Positions 56,044 through 64,000 of a stretch of 64,000 bases of DNA are shown here, in pieces (within the stretch, counting starts at the first letter, position 1; each line of letters begins with the position of its first letter). Both the position numbers and the translations under genes were made by a program. The notes under the pieces were generated by a model that did no database searches, was not told the origin of the DNA, and worked only from the letters and a program-made list of their open reading frames with translations. The DNA is from G965195345 sp965277775 (lineage in GTDB: Bacteria; Pseudomonadota; Gammaproteobacteria; CAKMZV01): positions 1,674,001-1,738,000 of the forward strand of contig OZ255843.1 in assembly GCA_965277775.1 (NCBI GenBank). The letters are read 5' to 3'.

Positions 56044-57222
56044 CTATCCCAGAAAAACCAAACTGGAGGTGCTGTCCCAACTCAGTATCACTGTATCTTC
56101 CCAAGTGATGTCCATAAATTGTTGACGGCTGTTATTGCTGGTTGAAGCGGTAAACATTTCACCAGAGCTCAGGCGCACATGGAAAATGGATTGATTGCCC
56201 AAATAACCAATATCGGTGACTGTACCCAACACCTGATTTTCCGCGTTTGGTGGCGGTGTGGCATCGGTTTTCTTTTGAATTTTAACTTTTTCTGGGCGGA
56301 TGCCGTACCCGACACGGTGGCCCTTTTTGATGTGCAGATAATAATTTTGAGTGTCGAGCGTTGATAATTTGATGTCTTCAATCGTCGTACTTCTGGATTC
56401 GATCAATTGATCTTGTTTATTCGTTACTTCCGCTTCAATAATGTTAACATCGCCAATAAATTCGGCAACAAATCGAGAGTTGGGATACTCATAAACTTCA
56501 ATGGGTGGACCCAGTTGTTTGACCTTGCCTGTGTCAAGTACGGCAATACGGCTGGCAACCGTCATGGCTTCTTGCTGGTCATGGGTGACTATGACAAAGG
56601 TCATCTTCAATTTTTCTTGTAAATCAACCAGCTCGAATTGAGTTTCTTCGCGTAATTTCTTATCTAAGGCGCCAAGCGGTTCATCTAAGAGCAACAACTT
56701 GGGGCGCTTAACCAGGCTGCGCGCCAGAGCGGTACGTTGCTGTTGTCCGCCTGATAGTTGGTGGGGTTTACGATTGGCCAAGGCGGTCAGTTGAACCAAT
56801 TCTAAGGCTTCATCGGTACGCGTTTTGATGTCGGTCGGCGGTAATTTTTCTTGCTTTAATCCGAAGGCGATGTTTTGTTCAACGCTCATGTGGGGAAACA
56901 AAGCGTAAGATTGAAACATCATGTTGATGGGGCGCTCATAGACGGGCACCTGGTCCATGTTTTGACCATCAACGCTTAATGTCCCCATGGTGGGCGTTTC
57001 AAAACCAGCCAACATCCTTAACAAGGTCGATTTGCCACAGCCTGAAGGGCCCAATAGTGCAAAAAATTCACGCTGATAAATGGTTAGAGAAATGTCATCC
57101 ACCGCAGTGGCATCGCCAAATATTTTACTGACGTTTTTTATTTCGACGAAAGGTTTTTCGTGCGGGTTATCCCAAGGGGCAAAATGGGATGAAGCATTGG
57201 GATTATTGGATGAATTGGTCAT
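56044..57222 (-). CDS. potG: Putrescine ABC transporter ATP-binding protein PotG
   Basis: ATPase of the polyamine importer: Walker A GPSGCGKST, RPINMMFQSYALFPHM, signature LSGGQQQRTALARSL, Walker B LLLLDEPLGALDKKL, and a C-terminal TOBE domain (FHVRLSSGEMFTA). The N-terminal extension before the ATPase domain and INMMFQSYALFPHM are like PotG. ATG 57222 preferred to a TTG seven codons earlier. Confidence 0.93.
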   Translation of the reverse strand: MTNSSNNPNASSHFAPWDNPHEKPFVEIKNVSKIFGDATAVDDISLTIYQREFFALLGPSGCGKSTLLRMLAGFETPTMGTLSVDGQNMDQVPVYERPINMMFQSYALFPHMSVEQNIAFGLKQEKLPPTDIKTRTDEALELVQLTALANRKPHQLSGGQQQRTALARSLVKRPKLLLLDEPLGALDKKLREETQFELVDLQEKLKMTFVIVTHDQQEAMTVASRIAVLDTGKVKQLGPPIEVYEYPNSRFVAEFIGDVNIIEAEVTNKQDQLIESRSTTIEDIKLSTLDTQNYYLHIKKGHRVGYGIRPEKVKIQKKTDATPPPNAENQVLGTVTDIGYLGNQSIFHVRLSSGEMFTASTSNNSRQQFMDITWEDTVILSWDSTSSLVFLG

Positions 57223-57246
57223 ATTTTTTGAACCATTAAGCAAATA

Positions 57247-58623
57247 TTAATTTAAATGTCCTTCTTCTTTTAGAACCGTTGTCAGTTGTTGAACTACCGC
57301 GTGCACCTTATCCATCAGCATATCAATTTCTTCAATGCTGATACACAATGGTGGAGAAACGACCATGCTATTGGCCACTGAACGCATCACAAGGTTGTTC
57401 TCACCGCAGATTTTAACGCACATTTTCCCAACTTTTAAATTTTCTGGGAAGCGTGTGCGCGTATTTTTATCTTTAACCAGCTCAATGGCAGCCAGCATGC
57501 CAACACCGCGCGTTTCCCCAACCAACTCGTATTGGTTCAGTTCTAACCAACGTTTTTGAAGGTAGGGCGCTGTTCCATTTTTGACCTTTTCGACCAATTT
57601 TTCTTGCTGTAAAATCTGAATATTTTTAATCGAAATGGCGGCTGACAATGGGTGCCCTGAATAGGTATAACCGTGGGTGAGCTCACCACCTTTGTTGATT
57701 AAAACATCGGCGACTTTTTCGGAAAGCACAACCGCACCTATGGGCGCATAGCCAGAGGACAATCCTTTGGCAATGGTCATCAAATCAGGTTTGAGGTTGT
57801 AAGTCTCGCAACCAAACCAGTTTCCAGTCCGACCAAATCCACAAATGACTTCATCACAAATAAACAAAATATTGTATTTATTCAATATTTTTTGTACTTC
57901 AGGCCAGTAAGAATCTGGTGGAACAATGACGCCACCAGCGCCTTGTACTGGTTCAGCAATGAATGCCGCCACTCGGTCTTCGCCCAACTCTAATATTTTT
58001 TCTTCTAAAGCGCGAGCGGCTTTTATGCCAAATTCATCAGGCGAAAGATCGCCCCCTTCTTGATACCAATAAGGTTCTTGGATGTGCGCAATGTTAGGAA
58101 TGGGGAGTCCGCCTTGGGCATGCATGGGTTTCATGCCGCCGAGACTGGCCGCAGCAACGGTGGAGCCATGGTAAGAATTGTTGCGGCTGATGATGATGTT
58201 TTTATCGGGTTGTCCGAGTGATGCCCAGTAGTGACGGACATAACGGAGATTGGTGTCGTTGGCCTCCGATCCTGAACAAGTAAAGAACACATGGTGCATG
58301 TGGTCGGGTGTGATTTCACCAATCAATGCAGCCAGCTCTGTGGCTTTGGGGTGTGAGGTTTGGAAAAACAGGTTGTAATAAGGCAATTCTTTGATTTGAT
58401 TGCTGGCAACCTCAGCCAACTCATCTCGACCGTAGCCAATATTGACACACCATAAACCCGCCATACCATCCAGTATTTTATTGCCTTCTGTATCCCAGAT
58501 CCAAACACCTTGCGCTTTTTTAATGATTTTTGAACCAACTTTGTTCAGAACTTTGGCATCGCTGAAGGGATGGATGTGATGCGCTGCATCGGTTTGTTGG
58601 AGGTTTCTGGTTTCAGTTTTCAT
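57247..58623 (-). CDS. spuC: Polyamine:pyruvate aminotransferase SpuC-like
   Basis: Class III pyridoxal-phosphate aminotransferase, very similar in layout to Pseudomonas SpuC, which transaminates putrescine (and related diamines) with pyruvate. Seen: MAGLWCVNIGYGRDEL, FFTCSGSEANDTNLR, the cofactor aspartate in FICDEVICGFGRTG, and the Schiff-base lysine in IAKGLSSGYAPIGAV. 458 residues. It offers a route parallel to the glutamylated one begun by PuuA, in the same operon. No ribosome site of note. Confidence 0.92.
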   Translation of the reverse strand: MKTETRNLQQTDAAHHIHPFSDAKVLNKVGSKIIKKAQGVWIWDTEGNKILDGMAGLWCVNIGYGRDELAEVASNQIKELPYYNLFFQTSHPKATELAALIGEITPDHMHHVFFTCSGSEANDTNLRYVRHYWASLGQPDKNIIISRNNSYHGSTVAAASLGGMKPMHAQGGLPIPNIAHIQEPYWYQEGGDLSPDEFGIKAARALEEKILELGEDRVAAFIAEPVQGAGGVIVPPDSYWPEVQKILNKYNILFICDEVICGFGRTGNWFGCETYNLKPDLMTIAKGLSSGYAPIGAVVLSEKVADVLINKGGELTHGYTYSGHPLSAAISIKNIQILQQEKLVEKVKNGTAPYLQKRWLELNQYELVGETRGVGMLAAIELVKDKNTRTRFPENLKVGKMCVKICGENNLVMRSVANSMVVSPPLCISIEEIDMLMDKVHAVVQQLTTVLKEEGHLN

Positions 58624-58688
58624 AAAGTCCTATTTGTCGTTGAAGGTTAAAAATAAAACGGTAAAATCAAATACTGGCGCCGTCATCA

Positions 58689-60059
58689 TTAAATCAGTTC
58701 GGCTAAATATTCGATTTCCCAAGGGGTGATCACTCTATTGGCATGATCTAATTCGTTTTGTTTGATGGCAGCATAAAACTCAATAAATGGTGCGCCAAGC
58801 ATTTCACTGATCACGGCGGATTTTTTCAATGCTTGTAAGGCATCCGATAAATTAGGTGGCATTTGCATGGGCAACTCGTAGGCGCTGCCAGTAAAGGCGG
58901 GTCTGGGTTCTAATTGTTTCTCTATGCCATTCAAGCCCAAGCCCAAAGAGGCAGCAAGCATAAGATAGGGATTGCAATCAGAACCGGCCAGGCGATTCTC
59001 GATGCGTTGCGCAGGATTGTATGTGGCTTTGGTATCGGCTACGGGAATGCGCAGGCCGACAGTGCGGTTGTCATAGCCCCATTCAAAATTCAGCGGTGCA
59101 CAGTTAAAGGGGGCAATCCTGCGGTAAGAATTGGTGAAAGGCAGAAAAATAGAACTGGCTTCTGCCAAATTGTGTTGTAGTCCACCTATGAAATGCAGGA
59201 ATGTGTTGGTGGCATTGCCATCTTTGTCGCTGAAAATGTTTTGTTTAGTCTGTGTGTCAACAATGCTTTGGTGTACGTGCATGGAAGAGCCTGCATCATT
59301 CGCCATGGGTTTGGCCATAAATGAAGCGATGGCGCCGTGTTTTCTGGCCACTTCGCGGATGATGCGTTTGAATTTGGCCGTCTCGTCTGCCACCCTTAAT
59401 GCATCATTGTGGTTTAAATTCAACTCAAACTGACTGACACCGACTTCTTTAATGATGGTTTGGGTGCACAAATTTTGGGTTATCGCATAACGGTTGACGT
59501 CGGCAAAGAAAGCATCCATACCACTGATGCACTCAATTGAATAAGGTTGAGCCATGCTTGATTTTCCCGACTCAGGAAAGGTGGCGACTTCCAACTTTGC
59601 GTAGGGTTGTTCGGGCGGTTTTAGCAAATAAAACTCTAATTCTGTGGCCACAATGGGCTGCCACTGTTTGCTTTGGTATTGTGACAATACTGATTTTAAA
59701 ATTTGGCGCGGTGCCATTTCAAGCGGAGAGCCATCGGCATAATGGGGATCGCATATGATTGAACCCGTGGGCTCTTTGGCCCAAGGAATAAGGCAAGCGG
59801 TCAAATAATCAGGGATTAGGGTACAGTCTTCGTCCTGGGTATTGAGCTTGTCGCCGTTGGGGGCGTGTACTTTGGCATAATGGCCAGTGATGGTTTGGGT
59901 GACGAGATCAAAAGGCAGCTTTTGAGGCCCTTTACCCGACAACAAAGTCTGGGCTGAAACGCGTTTACCGCGAAACAGCCCAGCATAATCAACAGCAATG
60001 AATTCAATCCAATCTAATTGGTTTTCCTGTATCCATGGTGTCAGAAAATCCTTAGACAC
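58689..60059 (-). CDS. puuA: Gamma-glutamylputrescine synthetase
   Basis: Glutamine-synthetase-family ligase of the PuuA/SpuI type that joins glutamate to putrescine with ATP. Motifs: WIEFIAVDYAGLFRGKRV at the N-terminus, GSSMHVHQS, and the late IENRLAGSDCNPYLMLAASL. 456 residues. The start is a GTG at 60059; no better ATG is in frame. Role assigned from family and from the potF, spuC, potGHI and puuB neighbours; the glutamine synthetase of ammonia assimilation is unlikely because the adenylylation-site tyrosine region and length differ. Confidence 0.9.
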   Translation of the reverse strand: MSKDFLTPWIQENQLDWIEFIAVDYAGLFRGKRVSAQTLLSGKGPQKLPFDLVTQTITGHYAKVHAPNGDKLNTQDEDCTLIPDYLTACLIPWAKEPTGSIICDPHYADGSPLEMAPRQILKSVLSQYQSKQWQPIVATELEFYLLKPPEQPYAKLEVATFPESGKSSMAQPYSIECISGMDAFFADVNRYAITQNLCTQTIIKEVGVSQFELNLNHNDALRVADETAKFKRIIREVARKHGAIASFMAKPMANDAGSSMHVHQSIVDTQTKQNIFSDKDGNATNTFLHFIGGLQHNLAEASSIFLPFTNSYRRIAPFNCAPLNFEWGYDNRTVGLRIPVADTKATYNPAQRIENRLAGSDCNPYLMLAASLGLGLNGIEKQLEPRPAFTGSAYELPMQMPPNLSDALQALKKSAVISEMLGAPFIEFYAAIKQNELDHANRVITPWEIEYLAELI

Positions 60060-60106
60060 GGGCGTACATGACCAAATATGGAATGACTGATTTTGCTGAT
60101 TCTAAA

Positions 60107-61243
60107 TTAAAGGTTGCTTTTAACTTTCGTCCAAATACGGTTCAATACCCGTTGGGATTTAGGTGGATAAGCTTCAACAACGTATAGGTTTTTAAGCGCT
60201 TCTTCACTTGGGTAAATAGCTGGATCATCAATCACATCTTCAACCAAATGTTTTTGTGAGGCTTCATTGCCGTTCGCATAGTACACATAGTTAGAAGCTT
60301 TGGCCATATTTTCGGCATCCATCATAAAATTGATGAATTTCATGGCGTTATTTGGATGTTTTGCATCTTTAGGCACAGCCATTTGATCAAACCACATCAA
60401 AGCCCCTTCTTTGGGAATGACGTAGGCAACTTCAACACCATTTTCCGCCTCAGCAGCACGGTCACGCGCTTGTAATATATCACCAGACCAACCCACAGCA
60501 AGGCAAATGTCACCGTTTGCTAAGGCATTGATGTATTCAGAAGAGTGGAATTTGGTGATATAAGGGCGAATTTTCTTTAAAACTGCTTCGGCTTTTTTAA
60601 TGACTTCGGGATCATGAGAAGAAGGGTTTTCGCCAATATAGTTCAAAGTCGCTGGGATGATTTCATCGGGTGCATCCAGAACATAGACGCCACAATCTTT
60701 CAATTTAGCAAGGTGCTTCTCATCGAAAACCAACGCCCATGAATCAAGGGGTGGGTTTTTAATGCGCTCTTTGATTTTGGCTTCATTGAAACCAATGCCG
60801 GTAGTACCCCACATGTAGTTGACCGAATACTTGTTGCCCGGATCAAAACGATTTGTGCGATCCAAAATAAGCTGCCACAAATTGTTTGAATTGGTTAATG
60901 CTTTTCTGTCCAAAGGTTGGAATACACCTGCTTTAATCTGTCTTTGGAGGAAAGAGGCTGAGGGTACAACCACATCATAGCCAGAATTGCCAGCCAAGAG
61001 CTTAGTCTCTAATATGTCATTTGAGTCAAAGACATCATAGACAACTTTAATGCCCGTTTGTTTTTCGAAATCAGCGAGCAATGAATCATCAATATAATCT
61101 GACCAGTTATAGACATTAACGACTTTATCTTCCGCCATGGCTGTCATCGTCAGACCAAAAAATAATGCGGTTCCGAGTAGTAATTTACCCATACTGTGCA
61201 AGAGTTTGTTAAAGAATTTCAAAGTTATAATTTTCACAGTCAT
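60107..61243 (-). CDS. potF: Putrescine-binding periplasmic protein PotF
   Basis: Solute receptor of the polyamine importer. Signal peptide ending FFGLTMTAMA, then VVNVYNWSDYIDDSLLADFE, GYDVVVPSASFLQRQI, YMWGTTGIGFNE and CLAVGWSGDILQA; the acidic and aromatic ligand residues of PotF/SpuD are in these segments. 378 residues. AGAGGA nine bases before the ATG. First gene of the operon; a candidate promoter with two palindromes lies upstream. Confidence 0.95.
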   Translation of the reverse strand: MTVKIITLKFFNKLLHSMGKLLLGTALFFGLTMTAMAEDKVVNVYNWSDYIDDSLLADFEKQTGIKVVYDVFDSNDILETKLLAGNSGYDVVVPSASFLQRQIKAGVFQPLDRKALTNSNNLWQLILDRTNRFDPGNKYSVNYMWGTTGIGFNEAKIKERIKNPPLDSWALVFDEKHLAKLKDCGVYVLDAPDEIIPATLNYIGENPSSHDPEVIKKAEAVLKKIRPYITKFHSSEYINALANGDICLAVGWSGDILQARDRAAEAENGVEVAYVIPKEGALMWFDQMAVPKDAKHPNNAMKFINFMMDAENMAKASNYVYYANGNEASQKHLVEDVIDDPAIYPSEEALKNLYVVEAYPPKSQRVLNRIWTKVKSNL

Positions 61244-61274
61244 AATGAGTCCTCTGTTTAGAAATTAAATTTTT

Positions 61275-61322
61275 ATAGCGACGCTATCACTATATCATAA
61301 AAAAAGAATGCGTTTTAAAACG
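61275..61322 (-). promoter_or_regulatory. Polyamine operon promoter with two palindromes
   Basis: Read on the minus strand, TGATATAGT (61297-61289) is an extended -10. One perfect palindrome, ATAGCG-A-CGCTAT (61275-61287), covers the expected transcription start; a second, CGTTTTAAAACG (61311-61322), covers the -35 region, which has no consensus hexamer. Both are placed where a repressor or activator would act on potF. The start codon of potF is about 32 bases past the first palindrome. Confidence 0.5.
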
Positions 61323-61457
61323 AATTTAGAAGGTTCATTTTAGAATGTTAGACCTTATTAGTCAATGAAGGATAACATTTTTAATGTTCAAGAACAAGTA
61401 AAATACAACCCACAGCGGTATGTTCTAAAAAATATTATTAAGCAGCTGTTAATTGAT

Positions 61458-61916
61458 ATGAAAAAAATTCAACTGAAAATCCTCGATCCTCGCATTGGAA
61501 AAGCATTTGCTTTGCCTCACCACGCAACTGATGGTTCTGCAGCAGTGGATTTATTGGCGTGCATAGAATCGACTCTGACCTTAGCGCCCTCAGAATGTCA
61601 GCTGATCCCCACAGGCATGGCCATCCACATAGCTGATAAAAACTATGCGACGCTGATTTTGCCAAGATCTGGCTTGGGCGCCAAACAAGGCATCGTCTTG
61701 GGTAATTTGGTGGGTTTGATCGATTCTGACTACCAAGGCGAACTCGGTGTGCCACTGTGGAATAGGAGCGACAAGTCCATTGAAATCACACCTGGCATGC
61801 GCATTGCTCAGATGATGATGATCCCTGTTGTCCAGATGCAGTTTGAAATCGTCGAGGCATTTTCCGCGCATAGTCAAAGGGGTGAGGGCGGATTTGGCAG
61901 CACGGGCACCAAATAA
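61458..61916 (+). CDS. dut: dUTP diphosphatase
   Basis: Trimeric dUTPase that hydrolyses dUTP to dUMP and keeps uracil out of DNA. All five family motifs are present: DGSAAVDLLA, LPRSGLGAKQGIVLGN, GLIDSDYQGELGVPLWN, GMRIAQMMM and the C-terminal RGEGGFGSTG. ATG 61458 gives 152 residues, the standard length; the frame extends upstream to 61365 but that part has no family match. Confidence 0.97.
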   Translation: MKKIQLKILDPRIGKAFALPHHATDGSAAVDLLACIESTLTLAPSECQLIPTGMAIHIADKNYATLILPRSGLGAKQGIVLGNLVGLIDSDYQGELGVPLWNRSDKSIEITPGMRIAQMMMIPVVQMQFEIVEAFSAHSQRGEGGFGSTGTK

Positions 61917-62021
61917 TGTCCAATAAGATCCTGACGATGTTTGGAACAGGTCGTTTGACCTATCTCGGGATAAAGCATACAATAAATGAATGTTGAGAGG
62001 CTTGTCGTTGAGAAACCGCTT

Positions 62022-62303
62022 ATGAAAAATATCATGTTTTACCGTCTTTTTGCAGGCATTATGGCTTGCTTTGTCAGTGCTTCTGCACTGGCGTATCAAT
62101 CAAATTTCACGTGTAATCCGTGCGAACAAGATGGCATCTATAAGTATAAGGTCCGTTGTGATAATGGCGAGAAAGCCGAAATTCATATTGATGACATAAA
62201 ATCCCCAAATACCCTGAGTTATTTCAGCAATTCAAACACTGGGGTGCTTTATGCCTCAGATGTCAGCTTAGAAGAAAGCATTAAAATTGCTTGTGGGGAG
62301 TGA
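62022..62303 (+). CDS. Small secreted protein, four cysteines
   Basis: 93 residues: a signal peptide (MFYRLFAGIMACFVSASALA, cleaved before YQSN) and a short mature part with four cysteines (FTCNPC, KVRC, IAC), likely forming disulfides in the periplasm or outside. ATG 62022 chosen because it places the signal peptide at the N-terminus; an ATG at 61986 would add 12 residues. A small inverted repeat AGGTC-GTTT-GACCT (61948-61961) lies upstream. No family recognised. Confidence 0.6.
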   Translation: MKNIMFYRLFAGIMACFVSASALAYQSNFTCNPCEQDGIYKYKVRCDNGEKAEIHIDDIKSPNTLSYFSNSNTGVLYASDVSLEESIKIACGE

Positions 62304-62355
62304 CGACACCCAGATCTGTTTCTAACCGCCGCTTGCATCAGTAGAATATTCATCC

Positions 62356-63723
62356 ATGGCAAAATCGAGTGGTATTTTTTTCTGTCGAGACTGTGGCAAT
62401 GAGCAAACGCGTTGGACGGGTCAATGTCCTGGTTGTGGGATTTGGAATAGCTTAATAGAAAGTACCAAAGTCACAGGACAAAAGAAAAAATCTAAACGGA
62501 CCACACCCGTACACGCTCAGGTAGAAAGGGCGGTTGTGCGCGCCAGTGATGTGACAGAAGAACAAACTCATCGCATTCGCTCTGGATCGGAAGAATTAGA
62601 TCGTGTGCTGGGCGGTGGTTTGGTTCAAGGGTCTGTGGTATTGATTGGCGGTGATCCCGGCATTGGCAAATCCACCTTGTTGACTCAAGTCGCCACCCAT
62701 TTGGGGCAGAGTCAAGCCATACTATACGTGAGTGGTGAGGAATCTCTGTCTCAAATCAGTCAACGCGCAACCCGATTAGAGTTGCCCTTGGAGCGTTTGT
62801 GGTTATATTCAAGTAACGATTTAGAAGAAATTGAACAATTGGCCTACGACAGGCAAGTCAATACCTTGGTGGTGGATTCTATTCAAACCATCGCTTCTAA
62901 TTACGTCGAGTCAACCCAGGGGTCTGTTGCCCAAGTGAGAGAATGTTGTTCGCGCTTGGTTAATTTGGCGAAAACCACCAACACCATCATTTTCATTGTG
63001 GGTCACGTCACCAAAGAGGGCATGATAGCCGGACCCAGAATGTTAGAGCATATGGTCGATGTGGTGTTGTATTTTGAAGGCGATCAGGGTGGGCGTTTTC
63101 GCGCAGTAAGAGCGATTAAGAATCGCTTTGGTGCCGTAAATGAGCTCGGTGTTTTTGCCATGACTGAACAAGGATTAAAACAAGTCAAAAACCCTTCTGC
63201 CTTATTTTTATCTGATCGGGCTGTGGATGTTTCGGGCAATATTGTGACCGTGGCTTGCGAAGGCAGTCGCCCATTGTTGTTGGAAGTTCAAACTTTGGTC
63301 GATACTTGTTTAACGGGCATGCCTCGTCGAATATCTGTTGGGGTTGACACCCAGCGTTTAGCCATGTTGTTAGCAATCCTTAACCGCCATGGCGGTGTGG
63401 CTTGCGGGGATAAAGATATTTTCATTAACGTGCCAGGTGGCATAAAGTTGCAAGAAACCAGCGTTGATCTTGCCATTCTTCTGGCATTAGCCTCCAGCGC
63501 CAAGCAAAAAATCATTCCAGCCATGTGGGCAGCCATTGGGGAGGTGGGCTTGTCGGGTGAAGTACGCCCAGTACTCAATGGGGAATTACGTGTGAGAGAA
63601 GCGGCAAAACAAGGATTCACAACCATTATATTGCCTAAATCTAACCAAGTGCTTTCCCCACCCAAAGGTTTGAACATCATTCCTGTGGGGCATCTAAAAG
63701 AAGCGATAAAAGCCGTTTTGTAA
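62356..63723 (+). CDS. radA: DNA repair protein RadA
   Basis: RadA (Sms), a RecA-like branch-migration helicase acting in recombination. N-terminal zinc finger with Cys10, Cys13, Cys24 and Cys27 (CRDCG...CPGCG), Walker A GGDPGIGKST, the RadA-specific KNRFG motif (AIKNRFGAVNELGVF), and a C-terminal Lon-like domain (INVPGGIKLQETSVDLAILLA). 455 residues, normal length. Confidence 0.97.
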   Translation: MAKSSGIFFCRDCGNEQTRWTGQCPGCGIWNSLIESTKVTGQKKKSKRTTPVHAQVERAVVRASDVTEEQTHRIRSGSEELDRVLGGGLVQGSVVLIGGDPGIGKSTLLTQVATHLGQSQAILYVSGEESLSQISQRATRLELPLERLWLYSSNDLEEIEQLAYDRQVNTLVVDSIQTIASNYVESTQGSVAQVRECCSRLVNLAKTTNTIIFIVGHVTKEGMIAGPRMLEHMVDVVLYFEGDQGGRFRAVRAIKNRFGAVNELGVFAMTEQGLKQVKNPSALFLSDRAVDVSGNIVTVACEGSRPLLLEVQTLVDTCLTGMPRRISVGVDTQRLAMLLAILNRHGGVACGDKDIFINVPGGIKLQETSVDLAILLALASSAKQKIIPAMWAAIGEVGLSGEVRPVLNGELRVREAAKQGFTTIILPKSNQVLSPPKGLNIIPVGHLKEAIKAVL

Positions 63724-63776
63724 TATTTTGGGGGACGGATAATACAGCTTGCCTCAGAATAATCATGCGTAAAATC

Positions 63777-64000
63777 TTACATGGCGAATGATTGATTATT
63801 GGATTTTCGGTCAATGTCGCTCATTAAAGATTGTTCTTGACAAGATTTTAAAGTATTGATAAAGTGCCGAGCTTGGACACCATTTGAAATAAATGGTTTT
63901 AGAGAATACATGAGCGGAAAAGGATGTTTGATATGATAAATAAAAATGTCTATCGGATTGATTTGAGTGCCTTCCAAACAAATGGAAAGGTGAAAAATGG
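63777..64000 (-). CDS. Possible partial reading frame at the window edge
   Basis: On the minus strand a frame is open from the right edge of the window to a TAA-class stop at 63777, giving at least 74 residues (FHLSICLEGTQINPIDIF, then FISNGVQARHFINTLKSCQE, ending NNQSFAM). If real, its start lies beyond 64000. It converges on radA with 53 bases between. I recognise no family, and the composition does not rule out chance. Confidence 0.35.
   Translation of the reverse strand, partial: IFHLSICLEGTQINPIDIFIYHIKHPFPLMYSLKPFISNGVQARHFINTLKSCQEQSLMSDIDRKSNNQSFAM

Noticed and set aside
61590..62099. 169-codon minus-strand frame over dut
   Set aside because: Antisense to conserved dUTPase motifs; no family match.

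Overview
The window is a moderately AT-rich, densely packed chromosomal segment. Every housekeeping protein in it (UvrB, ProA/ProC, NadD-RsfS-RlmH, YhdP, BioH/BioC, XthA, ErpA, SelO, PstSCAB-PhoU, RadA, heptosyltransferase) has the form seen in Gammaproteobacteria. Lipid A core biosynthesis, YhdP and lipoprotein signals show a Gram-negative envelope. I cannot place it below class. A BCCT osmolyte carrier and a high-affinity phosphate system fit an aquatic or variable habitat, but that is inference. I saw no rRNA, tRNA, CRISPR array, prophage or insertion sequence.

Layout. 0.2-2.8 kb: ArnT/PMT-like glycosyltransferase, a DciA-like protein and a CcsA-like membrane protein (minus strand). 2.9-4.9 kb: uvrB. 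5.2-14.5 kb: one giant minus-strand gene for a 3101-residue surface lipoprotein with about 22 cadherin-like repeats, a lectin-like module and a seven-bladed FG-GAP propeller. 14.6-16.9 kb: a MORN/YwqK-repeat locus with one intact secreted protein, one clearly broken paralogue and a small relict reading frame. 17-30 kb: plus-strand housekeeping run proA, nadD-rsfS-rlmH, yhdP, bioH-bioC, proC-yggT-thiS-thiG, trmB, then an unusual xthA-uraD fusion gene followed by hiuH. 30.3-36 kb: BCCT carrier (minus) and divergent heptosyltransferase plus a 945-residue FAD/Fe-S dehydrogenase. 36-40.6 kb: glmM, citrate synthase, erpA, selO (all minus). 40.8-47.2 kb: pstC-pstA-pstB-phoU-pstS (minus). 47.6-50.2 kb: MFS and EamA carriers (plus). 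50.3-61.2 kb (minus): SUMF1-like secreted protein, agmatinase, two paralogous small lipoproteins, and a polyamine operon potF-puuA-spuC-potGHI-puuB. 61.4-63.7 kb: dut, a small secreted protein, radA. A partial reading frame runs off the right edge.

How the genes work together. SpeB makes putrescine from agmatine; PotFGHI imports it; PuuA, PuuB and SpuC start its degradation by glutamylation/oxidation or by transamination. The uraD domain and HiuH act on successive products of urate oxidation, yet no urate oxidase lies in the window. ThiS and ThiG belong to thiazole synthesis; BioH and BioC to pimeloyl-ACP synthesis; PstSCAB/PhoU to phosphate uptake and its signalling.

The most unusual items are the exonuclease III-OHCU decarboxylase fusion, two separate cases where the 3' end of a gene has been tandemly duplicated (hiuH, and a small lipoprotein whose C-terminus was rewritten), the giant repeat lipoprotein, the decaying MORN gene with lesions visible by comparison with its own repeats, and two palindromes bracketing the promoter of the polyamine operon.
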